NCBI GenBank assembly: GCA_029891345.1
Contig: CM057009.1
Span: 90,071,416 to 90,135,415 of the forward strand
Direction of reading: 5' to 3'
Length of the DNA stretch: 64,000 bases
Source: Dryococelus australis
Lineage: Eukaryota; Arthropoda; Insecta; Phasmatodea; Phasmatidae
In this document: positions 45,740 to 56,259 of the stretch, in pieces
Layout of the letters: each line of letters begins with the position of its first letter
Numbering within the stretch: position 1 is the stretch's first letter
The notes under the pieces: generated by a model
The model's input: only the letters and a program-made list of their open reading frames with translations
Database searches by the model: none
Told to the model about the DNA's origin: nothing
Position numbers and translations under genes: made by a program

Positions 45740-46275
45740 TAGGTTTTACATTCTAACTATCCTATTTATAGTCAGGAATCTTAAATGTAAATGTCCACAA
45801 TTGATAGTATTGGTAATTGTTGTATTCTGTAATTGTATTTGATTTCCATGTTCTTTAAATAGTTGTGTATTTCAATTGTATGATGTCAATCACCAATACT
45901 ATTGCAACAAGATAATTGAAATACATTTTTAATTAATGCAACCTAATGTTTTCCTTCATTTTGTTTCGAATCTATGTTAATAGTCATACATTCACAAAGG
46001 TTTTGTTTCTTCAGTAAATCATCTCTTTTATATACATCTCAGAAATATGGAATATTCAGTTTCTTTAAAAATGCATGAATGTCTTTGTTTGTGAGTATGT
46101 GTTTTGAACAATTTAAGACTTTCTGCACTCCTTTAAAATTTGAAATTTTTTCATTAATATACAACTTGATATGGCTTAAGATACATTCCTTTCCCACATG
46201 AATAAGCTGTTCTAGTAAGAGCCGAAACTCCACGGGCTGATAATGCTGGGAAAATGAATGGCAATATGCCAACTT
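45740..46275 (-). pseudogene. Adenovirus-type cysteine protease of the Polinton, broken
   Basis: ILTNKDIHAFLKKLNIPYF (about 46045-46100) is the usual start of the domain. Further on, NIDSKQNEGKH (about 45935) includes the catalytic-His position, followed directly by a stop where Trp is expected. In another frame TINCGHLHLRFL (about 45780-45815) holds the catalytic Cys. At least one frameshift separates them. In live elements this enzyme matures capsid proteins. The 77-codon frame 46039-46272 contains the N-terminal part. Confidence 0.7.
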
Positions 46276-46289
46276 TCTTGGTTGTTTCC

Positions 46290-46640
46290 TTTGTCTTGTG
46301 TTTTACTCCCATGCCTCTTTTGACTTTTGCTCACACGACTTTGTCTACGACCAAGCACCAAGTTTTACACATATGGATGGATTCTTCCTTTTATTGCTGC
46401 TTTATCAGCTAGAATTGTATCTGCTATATGCCTTTGTTTGAAATTGTTTGAGTATAAATTTCCTTGTGCTTCTATGCAGGCGCTATACAAAGTGTTTATT
46501 CCTTGAGCATTTCATGCTAGGTGCTTTGTAAGTTTTGTTCCTGGACAACAGTAATTGTATTTTGGTAAATGCAATTCGAATAGCAATTTATTAATCAATG
46601 TGTTGAATACAATGTGGCCTTTTCTGATGTATTAAATATG
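46290..46640 (-). pseudogene. Phospholipase A2-like domain gene of the Polinton
   Basis: On the minus strand, FELHLPKYNYCCPGTKLTKH (46521-46580) matches the calcium-loop motif YxxCGPG of the parvovirus VP1-type phospholipase A2 domain, with the central Gly changed to Cys. AQGINTLCIACIEAQ follows at the place of the D-x-x-C-x-x-H-D helix; the His-Asp pair is replaced, so catalysis should be lost. ADTILADKAAIKG then agrees with the helix after it. In capsids carrying it, such a domain helps breach endosomal membranes. It lies immediately upstream of the protease on the same strand. Confidence 0.7.
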
Positions 46641-46823
46641 AGCCACTGTTTGCAACTAAATCCATTAATATATAGGCTCTTCTTTATAGTTTTCAAACAG
46701 TATGTTACATTACAGTTTTGTGTACAAATGAAGGTTGTAAATCGAAGGGTGCATCTTCCAGTAATTGTATCTAAGAAAGAAAATGCAATATAACAGAAAA
46801 GTGGTGTTCTTTTACTGTCAAAT
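46641..46823. other. Divergent-promoter gap of the Polinton
   Basis: This AT-rich spacer separates the minus-strand capsid/protease cluster from the plus-strand ATPase/integrase cluster, so promoters for both would be expected here. No clear core promoter can be picked out. Confidence 0.4.
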
Positions 46824-47420
46824 ATGCAGTGTATAATACATGGTCCGTCTTCATGTGGAAAAACTTATGTTATTATGTTGTTGGAACATCCAAATGGTAT
46901 AAAGTTTGGAAGTGTATATGTATTTTCTAGGACAATACAAAAAGATAAATATCAATAATTAGCAAACATTCTGTCATCAATTGAAGAATGCAATATTTCC
47001 ATTTTTACCAATAAAGATGAAATTGTGCCTCCGAATATATCATTACCCAATTCAGTATTTATTTTCGACGATGTTTGGAGTGAACATCAAGGAGAAATAC
47101 AAAAATATTTTAGTTATGGAAGACATTCAAATGTCGATTATTTTTATCTGTCACAAAGTTGTGCTCATATTCCGAAACTTAAATTTCCACTACAATGCAA
47201 ATATGTTAATTGTTTTTATAACTGACAATATGAATCTACAACATATTTACAATGATCATATTATGACCAATATGTAATTTTCAAAGTTTAAAGATGTATT
47301 TTTACTTTTGAAAAGACAAGTATGGTTTTCTTGTTATTATGCCTACACTTCCCCTACATAAATGTAAATATCGATGTAGATATAATAATTTTATACATCC
47401 AGATGAAAAATGATGAGTAT
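46824..47420 (+). pseudogene. Polinton DNA-packaging ATPase (FtsK/HerA type), broken
   Basis: From ATG at 46824 the frame shows a Walker A motif, GPSSCGKTYV (codons about 6-15), then VYVFSRTIQKDKYQ ending at a stop (about 46957). The same frame continues with LPNSVFIFDDVW (Walker B, about 47041-47080), YGRHSNVDYFYLSQ (sensor-like S-Q) and PKLKFPLQCKYVNCF. A stop at about 47223 and later frameshifts end it; the usual length of about 200-230 residues is approached. In the virion-like life cycle this motor pumps element DNA into the capsid. Confidence 0.85.
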
Positions 47421-48302
47421 TTCAAAGTTTAGACATAGCAGTATAAGACCTAATCATTTCAACACATGTTTAACCAAAATCACGTTGAGAATTGTGATTT
47501 GAATGGCCATATATTTCATAACCTAGGAATGGCAATGAAAGATAGTGATGTTGTATATAAACAGTTAGTCGAAGACTTAAACGCTATTATGTTAGATGTA
47601 TTTAAATCACCTTCGACCAAAATACAAGACAAATTAATAAAGTGAATTGAACATATTACAAAAGTAAATACAAATATCAATTTCATTTTTTTTTTAGTTT
47701 TTAGCAAGTGTGATGTCTGTGCTGTAGAATACGGAAACTAGAACACGTGAACATTAAGAATGTATAAAAAAGGAATTTATGGTTTTCTAAACACCAGTAT
47801 TGCTCAACAACTTGAAGAAAGAATGAAAGAGGTGTCACAATATATAAGTGTTGAACTAATTAATAAACACTGGGTATAGTTATGCAAACAAAAATGAGAA
47901 AGCAAATTGAGGATTTGAAATCACGAATAATTGTTGTACTTAATGACTTGAGAACTCGAAATGGAAATAAATTAGATGCAGTTTTAAGTATAGACAAAAA
48001 TTTAATGTGGAGGAATCTAACAATGCCTGACTCTGCTTTGGAATTACATAATGTTATATTTGCTGTGTAGGAGAAATACTTGCAAGCAAATGAGCATGAA
48101 TTTAATGGGATGTTTTAAACAAACACATATTTATATATGTTACTTGTATATTGGATACATTTTGTGAAACGATACATGCATCAAATGATAAACCAGTGGA
48201 AGCTAAGTTAGAAGAGCCTTTAAAGAAGAGAAAATGCAAGCCCTTTCTGAATTAACATGCAAGTATTTAGCTTAAAGAAGTTCCTTGCCTGCTTGCAAAG
48301 TG
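47421..48302 (+). pseudogene. Unassigned Polinton frames between ATPase and integrase side
   Basis: Plus-strand pieces look coding: MKDSDVVYKQLVEDLN-type sequence at about 47530-47640 and a 62-codon frame at 47882-48070 (MRKQIEDLKSRIIVVLNDLR), followed after a stop by EKYLQANEHEFNGM and a KPVEAKLEEPLKKRK stretch near 48195. The predicted helices suggest a coiled-coil protein with a basic end. Conserved Polinton genes of unknown function are common here; I cannot assign it. Confidence 0.4.
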
Positions 48303-48540
48303 ATGTTTGGTGTATATCGACATGGCAGCATATGGTTCCTGGAAGATTTAGTAATTATGTTTGAGAATAGAATTCAAGTAGGCGACTAGGTAACTCATGC
48401 GAGTGAAAAATTATTTGAATTGTTGTTTAAAATATTCCCGAATGAATACTCTGACACTGATCAGGAGAAATACAAGGAACTTTTTACCCGAAATCACATT
48501 TATTAGGCGATAATGGTAGAAGTTGAATATATAAAGATGA
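48303..48540 (+). pseudogene. Conserved Polinton protein fragment upstream of integrase
   Basis: MFGVYRHGSIWFLEDLVIM starts at 48303; after an in-frame stop the sequence continues with ASEKLFELLFKIFPNEYSDT and EKYKELF. I associate this order (glycine-rich strand, then LFELLF-x-KFP and a D-x-E-K-Y-K helix) with a short conserved protein of arthropod Polintons whose role is unknown. It ends in stops near 48508. Confidence 0.45.
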
Positions 48541-48689
48541 AGTGGGCGATTGATATTCGCCTGTATATTGGAGCAATCCCAACGAGTTGATAAACAGATA
48601 AAAATTTCTCATCATATGAAAACAGTCTGGGAATATTCCACTTACAAATGAAATTGTGTCTATTATTGGGGTGCTGGCTGAAGACGGGC

Positions 48690-49581
48690 ATATTCATAAT
48701 GAAGTTTACTATGATTGCTCAAGAATTACATGCACCGGCTCGAATAAAGTTTCCTAGAAGAAAAGTTATTACTCTGGGAATGAATTATTTTTTGAAGCTG
48801 ACTTGTGTAACATGACATTGCTTTCAAAATGCAGAAGCAATACAAGTATATTTTTACTGTAATATATATTTATTGAAAATATGTGTGGGGTGTACCTGTG
48901 AAGAACATGACCAGAAAATAAATTACAACTGCAACGAAACAAGTATTAGAAGAACAAATGCTTAAAAATCTCCAAACCAACAAGGTAACAGAATTCTTTA
49001 ATAGTGATTTCAAGAAACTAATGAAAGAGAATGGAATTTATCATTATGTAACATACTCTGAAATTAAAGGTGCTGTAGTCGAACATTTTAATAAGAGTTT
49101 AAAACAGCTAATATATAAACATTAAATGTTACATGGAACTTACAAATGTATAACTGTTCGGCCTATAGTACTGAAATTGTATAATTCAAGATAACACAGA
49201 ACTTTCAAGATAGCACCTGAAAATGTTTACAACAACAGGTTATTGAAAACCTTATATATTATCCCTAAAGTAATCAAATAGAGAAAGTTGGAAAATATAT
49301 ACGTATTTCCAAGTTCAAAGGTGTTTTTGAGAAGAAATGTACTGTCAATTGGTTGTATGAAATACTTAAAGTTATTTCAGTTTGATACTCATTGAAGCTA
49401 TGATGGTAAACCGATAAAAGGTAGCATTTATGAAGTTGAACTGCAAAAATTAAATTCTCCAAATGAATATTTAGTTGTCAAAGTTATTAGAAGGGGAACA
49501 TGTATGTCACTGGTCCATTGGAAAGGTTTCACAAGAGCTCATGATTCATGGGTTTTAAACAAGAACCTTAAGAGACTGTAA
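48690..49581 (+). pseudogene. Polinton integrase (retroviral type) with chromodomain, broken
   Basis: ELHAPARIKFPRRKVITLG (48724-48780) is the typical lead-in to the core, followed in another frame by FEADL with the first catalytic Asp. NLQTNKVTEFFNSDFKKLM (about 48970-49025) holds the second Asp, and IYHYVTYSEIKGAVVEHFNK (about 49037-49098) the catalytic Glu. The C-terminus YLVVKVIRRGTCMSLVHWKG and DSWVLNKNLKRL, ending at 49581, is a chromodomain. Stops and frameshifts break it. It would insert the element. It points out toward the right TIR, where Polinton integrases usually sit. Confidence 0.8.
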
Positions 49582-49889
49582 GGCAATGTTTGTAATGTGT
49601 TTCTCAGTATACTAATAATACTTAAATCATATTGTATTATGTTTATATTAATAAACCTATATTTTTGTGGCTTTTAATTAAATAATATGTTATATTGTTT
49701 ATTCAATATACAGATATATGACATATGGTTTGTTGTTTGCATTCAACATAAGTATAATCTTTCCAAACACAAGGTTGGGAAATGGTATTAATCAGTCTTA
49801 TAATCAATTTAGACGCATCGGGAAATTAAATATATTTGTGGGAAAATGATCCATTTTTTAAACTAATATTTCAGAGGCAATTTAAGTGT
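49582..49889. other. Spacer between integrase and right TIR
   Basis: AT-rich with an AATAAACC motif at about 49650-49657 that could serve as poly(A) signal for the integrase transcript. TIR homology starts at about 49890. Confidence 0.4.
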
Positions 49890-51091
49890 TGACGTATTAC
49901 TTCAGATGGCAAGAACTTGTGCGTGTTTGTATCAGAGCTTTCAAGCAAATAGTAAAGAGATAGGAACGTGAGTTTGTCAATCTGGAAAATATAACTCTTG
50001 GATATCTATAAAGGATTATATTCTTACAGTTTCGAACAGTTGTAGCAACTCTAACATGACTTGCTCTGAATTGCAGTGTATTTAATGTTTCGGAATTTCT
50101 TTAATTTGTAATTTGTTGTGCATGTTTAGTAATTGTTTTTGATTGCTTTGTGATTGATCATAATTCAGTGGTACTTAATTTCTCGGAATATATTTTATGT
50201 TTCAATGCACCTTCTTAGTTTTTGTTTTTGATTGATTTGTTTCATTTGTGTAAGTGTTTCATCCCTATTTACTTTTTTTTGTTTGTCGTTTATTTCATTT
50301 GTTTTTAAAATGCTATATTTGTGGACATAAAAATAAATTTTTCAAACACTGAATTTTTAACAGGCATTGCACACAATTCTGAGCTCGCTGCTGGGCATCA
50401 CAGCTCAGTCACATGGCAGACAGCAAAGTCGACAGAGCCCCGCAGTTCCCGACACCCCCTCCTTCCTGTCCACCACCATCACAGTTCTGTCATGTAGTGG
50501 ATAGCGAAGACAATGGAGCACCGCAGCTCCCGACACCCATCTTACCCTTCACCCACCCTCAGAGCTCATTCTAACTTCAGACTGCGAGAACTATGGACGC
50601 GACCTGCTCTGGTTCTCCATCCCTCCCCTCACACATCCACCAAGCTCATTCCAACCTCAGAATTCGAAGAAGAAAGATATAATAAACTGTCAATTTTGAC
50701 ACTCTTGCTCCATGGAGGAGTAAGCCCATATATGTTACTGCTCATGCCCCTAAGAGACCGTTCGAACTCGATATTTCGAAGGGTGATGTCTTATGCTGCT
50801 CTCTCAAATCACAGAACCTAACCTCACATAACCCTTCCCTCAACAAGCATCATCTCAATTACACCTTACCATCCATGTAAATCTTTCAATTAAACAATTA
50901 ACACTTTTTTACAATAGCTTACCATTTACATGACATTAATGAACCATTTCAATCAAACAATTGCGATTAAATAATTAACAATTTAAATGAAACAATTACC
51001 CCTTTCCATTAAATTATTAACCCTTTGAACGTCAAATGACACTTAAGCCACTTTTGCTCTTTGTATTCAGAACAACCTCGCTCCCACTACT
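49890..51091. repeat. Polinton right TIR
   Basis: Inverted copy of 33597-34450 plus 35721-35940. The arm has an internal duplication of a roughly 85-base block (CCCGCAGTTCCCGACACCCC at about 50440 and ACCGCAGCTCCCGACACCCA at about 50520) and about 170 extra bases near 50695-50865 absent from the left arm. The 102-codon frame at 50513-50821 is a by-product. Confidence 0.85.
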
Positions 51092-51216
51092 TTCGTGGTT
51101 GCCAACCTTACTGTGTGCATGGCAGTCAGTGTTCCTGTTAAAATAAACGCGGTTAAGTGCAGTTATATATCTTATAGATTGATTTCAAAACTGCTCACTT
51201 TATTGTCAACAACCAT
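51092..51216. other. Flank between Polinton and Helitron
   Basis: No copy of the 6 bases left of the Polinton (CCCTCC/CCATC side) is found here, so a target duplication is absent or mutated. Confidence 0.4.
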
Positions 51217-51899
51217 TAAAAGGAAATATTGATTGACTGACTGACTGTATGACATATCTACGCCCAGCCTCAAATATTGGTCCAAAAAACATGATATTTA
51301 GAGGAAACATTCATCCACTAAGGGAATTTTTATTTTCAAAATTCAACACCTAAAAGGGTGATTGGAGGGTTTAAAGTTTGTATGGAGAAAATATATAAGA
51401 TGGCAATGAAACCACCGGAACTCTGTCATGGCACAAGGCTGTTAATAAAAGCTATTTTAGGTATTTAACCATTATAAGTGTTCGTGCCGCATATTCCATT
51501 GGTTCTCAGTCACCTCCCTTTTAGATTTAAGAGATTGCAGTTTCCCCTCAACGTGTACTTCCCGATGACGATAAATAAATCGCAAGGTAAAATACTCACA
51601 TTTGCAGGATTTGACTTGGTGCGGGCTGTTTCTCCCACTGTCTGTTTTACGTGGCGTGCTCGCATATAATCTCACCCCTCAGCCTGGTTCGTTTGACGCC
51701 AGCCTCTAAAATGTCGACAATGCCAATTACTGATAACAACCTCAAACTTAACAGCCTCAGTTCTATTATTTTCGACCCATGTTTCATTATACTGCATATA
51801 TTAAAATATGCTATCTAATTTAAAGACATATTTAGTATTTAAAAATTATTGTAACCAAAACAGGAATTCCGCGCACACAAAGTCACAGGCAAAAGCTAG
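51217..51899 (+). mobile_element. Helitron remnant, plus strand
   Basis: The right end GGCAAAAGCTAG followed by T (51884-51900) fits the CTRR terminus of Helitrons, preceded by a decayed CCGCG... hairpin region. The left part TTGATTGACTGACTGACTGT with ATATCTACGCCCAGCC is the kind of 5' sequence I know from insect Helitrons; the exact TC start is not certain. Between them lies the helicase C-terminus. Most of the interior is deleted. Confidence 0.6.
51478..51665 (+). pseudogene. Helitron PIF1-type helicase, C-terminal fragment
   Basis: The frame reads VFVPHIPLVLSHLPFRFKRL, then FPLNVYFPMTINKSQGKILT, where the T-I-N-K-S-Q-G motif is the late SF1 helicase motif of PIF1 proteins. The following VCFTW is where CFSHGQLYVA would start, read in a shifted frame. 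Only about 60 residues remain. Confidence 0.75.
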
Positions 51900-52281
51900 T
51901 AATTAAATATATGCTACAAAAGACATTAGCATACAGGATCCCATTTAAGTTGGCAGGGAATTATTCAAAAATAGCTCTAATGCTTGAAGTTGTAGGGAAA
52001 TTATTACATGTAAATTTGTGACTAATGAAGTAATTGCCTGTTTTATACACGTAGGAAAACGAATTTCCGTATTATTAATGACATTTTGCTTTCATGAAAA
52101 CATGGTGTATGCACAAAGTGAGATGGTCCATGGCAATATTAATCTCACATGTGGTGGAGGGAAACAAAATTGAAAAAAAAAAAAAAATAGAAACAGCGCT
52201 TTCATAAGTGCTCAATTAACAATGAATAACCTATACTCAATATTGGCCTGATCGCAAACTCTACAGCATGACTTATATGCT
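51900..52281. other. Spacer
   Basis: AT-rich with an A run at 52176-52188; no gene. Confidence 0.4.
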
Positions 52282-52366
52282 GGCTCAATCAGCTGAGCAT
52301 TTTTCAAACCCCTGATTGAGATATCTACTTGTATTCACGTTGTGAAATCTTCCGCTATATGTAAAA

Positions 52367-52401
52367 CTAGCGACCCGCCCCGGCTTCGCACGGGTGCAAT
52401 T
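52367..52401 (-). terminator. Helitron 3' hairpin and CTAG end
   Basis: ACCCG ... CGGGT forms a GC-rich stem about 6 bases before CTAG. The same sequence with few changes ends the element at 61325. In Helitrons this structure signals the end of strand transfer. Confidence 0.85.
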
Positions 52402-52629
52402 AAAATAAAAAAACTGCTTAACCCTGCGTTAATTAGGTTGGGTAAACTCTCCTAAAGCATTTTTAAAAGCACAGTATAATTTAATCATTAATTAAATAAT
52501 TTATAATTTAAAGTTTTTTTGCTTTTTTTTATTTGATATTTTTTTACTTTTTTATAATTTTTCATATTAATATACATTATATTACAATGCAATTTATCTG
52601 AGATATAAGTATTTAATATGTTATTGGAT

Positions 52630-54525
52630 AAGACATTCACATGTTATGAGGGCTTATATTCCTTAAAAGCATGATAGGAGTACGACTTTTAATGATAGTT
52701 CGTGAGGTGGCAAGCCAGAAGGATTAAGCGAATTTAGAAAATCTTGAGGAAAGTGGACGACATCGTCATCATTGGTGACTGTGTCAATCGACTTAAAGGT
52801 TTTGACTTGGCCGGGAACTCTTTGTATAATGAGATTGTTGATTTCATTGACAGTGTCGTTCCTAGGCGATACTATTGCCCTGGAACACAACCAGTGAAAG
52901 TCTCTTTCTAGCAAATTTTCGATGCCCGGATATACTGCTTCTATAAGATGCTGCAGACTGTGGACTATCTGACCTAATTTCTCATCTAAAATGATTTCAG
53001 CAGAATTAGTGCCCAAATTTAGAGAAGGAAAAACTCCTTCTCCAAGTCTGAGCAATTGTTGTGGGAAATCTTTATGCGTGTCTCCACCAAGATAGGCTCT
53101 CATATTCGTTCGCATGTTTAGGTGTTGCATAGAACTCCATAAGGGAGATGATTTAAGACATGCTTTGATGATATCTGCACGCGCCCCTTTTGTAACTACA
53201 GGGAGTGTCTGCCGAAAATCCCCAGCAAACACAAATGTAACTCCCTCCATGATGGCAGTAGAGCTTCTGAGGTCCTTTAACGTTCGATCCACAGCTTCAA
53301 CATGGGCTCTGTGACTCATCGTACATTCATCCCACATTATCAGTGACGCGTTCTGTAACAATTTGCCAAGAGGGCCGTTTTTGCGTATAGAACATACGGA
53401 TTGTTGGTCCAGAGATACTGATACTGGGAGTTTGAACGTGGAATGTGCAGTTTTCCCATTACTTAATAGAGTAGCAGCGATTCCTGAAGAAGCGACTGCG
53501 AGAGCTATTTTTCCAGACTGTCTAACCTTTGCCAGTAATTAATTGGACAGGAATATCTTTCCTGTGCCTCCTGGGGCATCCAAAAAAATATTTTGCCTTC
53601 GTTATTCATAACACTATCAATTATTGTGTTAAACGCTTGAAATTGATCTGAGACTAATTTTGGCAAATTTTCTTTGACAAAATCATTCAAATCACTGACA
53701 TTGTACTGACGTACCAGCATTGTATCTATTGAATCAATTCGTGAGCGAATAGGAGACCGTAATCCGAAATCACTTAAACTTTTTTCGTTTAATTCCAAAA
53801 GCTTATTTTCTATATCTATCAAGCCTTCATTGTACATGTCATTGAATTGCAAAGTTAAATCCTGATTTTGCTGTCGTATTCTGTGTCTGATGTCTTCACA
53901 AAAATCATCTTTGAAGCTATCCCACAATTTTAAAGGTTCAGAAGGCTGACAAAATAGTAGAATGACTACAAACAACTCCCTCATCTTTAATGGGCATTGC
54001 GAAATCGTAGCTTCTTTCAAAGTATTCTCCCAATGATCGTCAGTTTCAAGTAAACCTCTATCTCGGCAAGCTGCTTGATAAGTTTCTTTGCCAATTCAAT
54101 TTACAGTTTTTAGGTCATTGAATGAGGTTGGACCGCGTACATGATGCAATAACATTCTGAGATAAAAACACTCAGATTGAGAAGGATGTACACCATATAC
54201 TCTTCCCAAAGCAACGTCTTTCTATATTCCTGGATGCCCATCTACGTTTTGACCGCGCTTTCTTCTTGAAAATGTGTTATTAGCCCAAGTATAATAGTGT
54301 GGAACTTCGTGGTATAGTATAGTTTTGCAAATTCGTCCGTGTTACAGAGCTCAAAGAAAGCTAAAAGTGTAGTTTTACAGGGGTTTTGGGCAACTTGTTG
54401 AGCCGTTCCTGTCGTGAAATACACCCTTTGGCAGTTTTCTAAGTGTACAGCCAAATTTACGACAGTAGGATACCGGTCGTGGATCGGAAACTCTAATATT
54501 CTGTAAATTTTGTTCTATCATCAAT
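52630..54525 (-). pseudogene. Helitron PIF1-type helicase, broken
   Basis: In order on the minus strand: AVHLENCQRVYFTTGTA (about 54400-54454); FFELCNTDEFAKLYYT; a 171-codon frame 53505-54020 with MRELFVVILLFCQPSEPLKL; the Walker A region DAPGGTGKI at about 53545-53580 (canonical GKT changed to GKI) straddling a frameshift; VASSGIAATL; a 232-codon frame 52663-53361 with Walker B IMWDECTMSH and FAGDFRQTLPVV; and PIMLLRNI where it ends at about 52635. The final motifs are missing. In live Helitrons this enzyme unwinds DNA during rolling-circle transposition. No Rep domain is upstream. Confidence 0.85.
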
Positions 54526-55119
54526 AGTTTTCGCAGCGCACGCAATGTAAGGAATTTTATAGGTCATTTATTTACACTTTGGGTTACATTATTGGAGTTT
54601 TAGTAGGGATCCCTATTGATTTTTAAAATAAAATATAGCCTATGACACTCAGTGATAACGTAGCAGTCTACTGGTGAAAGAATTTTTAAAATCGGATGAG
54701 TAGTTTCGAAGATTACCTCCTACATCCAAACACACAAACACACAAAGTTACAAACACTACCTCTTTATAATATTAGTATAGATTAACGTTGCCATGCGCC
54801 TAATCACTTTTATGTGTGCTTCGGTCAAGTGACATTTTGGTGTTGCTATAAAAGTAAATACACCCAACCTTAAAAAAATTATTTGCACCCACGCGGAAGC
54901 AACCTACACTCTAAATCTGAATTAGTGATAATTTCACTGTTTCAATCAGTTAAGAGTGACTGACTGATTCAACAGTAACTACGCTGAATTTAACTACCGA
55001 ACTAGTGAAAAAAATCCAGTTTTCCTTCACTTATTGATCCAGTGTCATTTTTTACTGACTTATCAGTCATTTTTTCCACTGTTTTTCAGTAGTTTGTTTT
55101 TTGATTGGTGGATCAGTTA

Positions 55120-55884
55120 CACTGAGGAAAAGGTTTTATTGAATCAAACAAGATTTGTTTGGTGCAAACAAGTAACTTGTTTGTATTGGGGTAGTTACAG
55201 ATTTCGTTGCTGAAACCAATTGCTTTTGTTTTTCTCATTTGGTTTTCCCAAACTGTAGGATTTGATTCGTGCAACTAAAGATTTATTTGACTTCACGTAC
55301 ATTCAACAGTTTGGGCCGATATAAAGAAGTTCCACAGGACCGACCGAGTTTCGAACCTAGTTTACCTATATCCGAACGTTACGACATTGTCATCTCAGCT
55401 AATGGAACAACTGATAATGCAGAATAAGCTTTGAAACGGATATATACTCCAAATATTGGGCAAAGTATGCAAACAAAAGACTTATTTCAAGTTTTAGATC
55501 TTTACTTGTCAGTTTATTGTTGCATTGTTTTATTAGTGTGTTTATACGATTTTTAAGCATCAATAGATGCCCTAGCAAACATGGTTACTAATCCTGTCAC
55601 AAAATAATACAAACAAACTCTAGAGCTGTATTTTCGAACGAAGGCAGTCAAATGAGTAGCCAGACAAATATATTCAGTTGATTCAACAAAATATTTAGTT
55701 GACAGTCTAATTTTTTTTTTGCCCAAACAGAGATTTGATTATTGAAACATATATTTTCTTAGGCGAACAAAAGTAATTTTGTTGCTTTTCAAATTTTGAT
55801 TGCTCAACAATATATTTTGTTAGGGCAACTAAATATATATTTGGCCCCATACGAAGAAATATTTTGTTCAATTTTATCCTAGTG
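55120..55884. mobile_element. CACTGAG-TIR element, copy 3 (most complete)
   Basis: CACTGAGGAAAAGG at the left and the reverse complement of TTTATCCTAGTG at the right form the ends. The whole 765 bases align with copies 1 and 2. It interrupts the subterminal repeat region of the 54906-56911 element. The 84-codon minus-strand frame near the right end has no known domain. Confidence 0.75.
55338..55412 (-). repeat. tRNA-like module inside CACTGAG element copy 3
   Basis: Minus strand GGTTCGAAACTCGG (B-box) is preceded by TGTCGTAACGTTCGGATA at the A-box position. This is the same module as in copies 1 and 2. Confidence 0.5.
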
Positions 55885-56259
55885 AAGGAGCGCGTAAAAA
55901 TGGCAGTCAACTTATGTTTAAAATTGGCCTTTAAATATTGTGCAATAAGTGAAACAACCACGAATAAACTAATAAAACCAATACAAAATACTTTCTAAAA
56001 TTTGATCCGTCTTTTAATATACCATTTTACGAGCTAATATGAACATTCAGACTTTCATTTCGTTTTTTTTTTTTTTACGACTTTCATGTCGTTTTCGCGT
56101 GACCAATCACAGCCCTCTGTTTGAATGAATTTGTACTAATCGTTTCAGAATCTATCGTTACCAGTTGAACGAAAAACGAAAAGTAAGGGCAAACGATGTA
56201 AAACTACACGCTTTCTGTAAAGATGTATAAGACAGATATGTTCCCTTTGTTATTAATAT

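Larger units (their letters stand above)
33597..51091. mobile_element. Polinton/Maverick element, 17.5 kb, decayed
   Basis: The element is bounded by AGTAGTGGGAGCGAGG at 33597 and its inverted copy CCTCGCTCCCACTACT ending at 51091, fitting the AG...CT ends of Polintons. Inverted repeats of about 1.1 kb follow inward. Between them lie broken genes for PLA2-like domain, cysteine protease, minor and major capsid proteins, packaging ATPase and integrase, the virion and integration set of this class. The length is in the usual 15-20-kb range. No 6-bp target duplication is seen at the ends, and no protein-primed DNA polymerase was found. All genes carry stops or frameshifts, so the copy is inactive. 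Confidence 0.88.
52367..54782 (-). mobile_element. Helitron, 2.4 kb, both termini intact
   Basis: Read on the minus strand, it starts TCTATACTAATATTATAAAG at 54782 and ends with the hairpin CACCCGTGCGAAGCC/GGGGCGGGT followed by CGCTAG at 52367. Flanking bases are A before and T after, as expected for rolling-circle insertion at AT. A helicase pseudogene lies inside in the same orientation. The HUH replication-initiator domain and most of the N-terminal coding region are missing, so it is an internally deleted copy. Confidence 0.88.
52282..54875 (+). mobile_element. GGCTGTTCAC-type element split by a Helitron
   Basis: Bases 52298-52366 (ATCTACTTGTATTCACGTTG, CTTCCGCTATATGTAAAA) and 54783-54875 (TAACGTTGCCATGCGCCTAA, CTTCGGTCAAGTGACATT) join into the same order seen in the uninterrupted copies at 9546 and 57828. 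The break falls exactly at the A^T of GTAAAA^TCAAC in those copies. Confidence 0.8.

Noticed and set aside
50513-50821. 102-codon plus-strand gene at the Polinton right end
   Set aside because: Entirely within the terminal inverted repeat; the left arm does not keep the frame.
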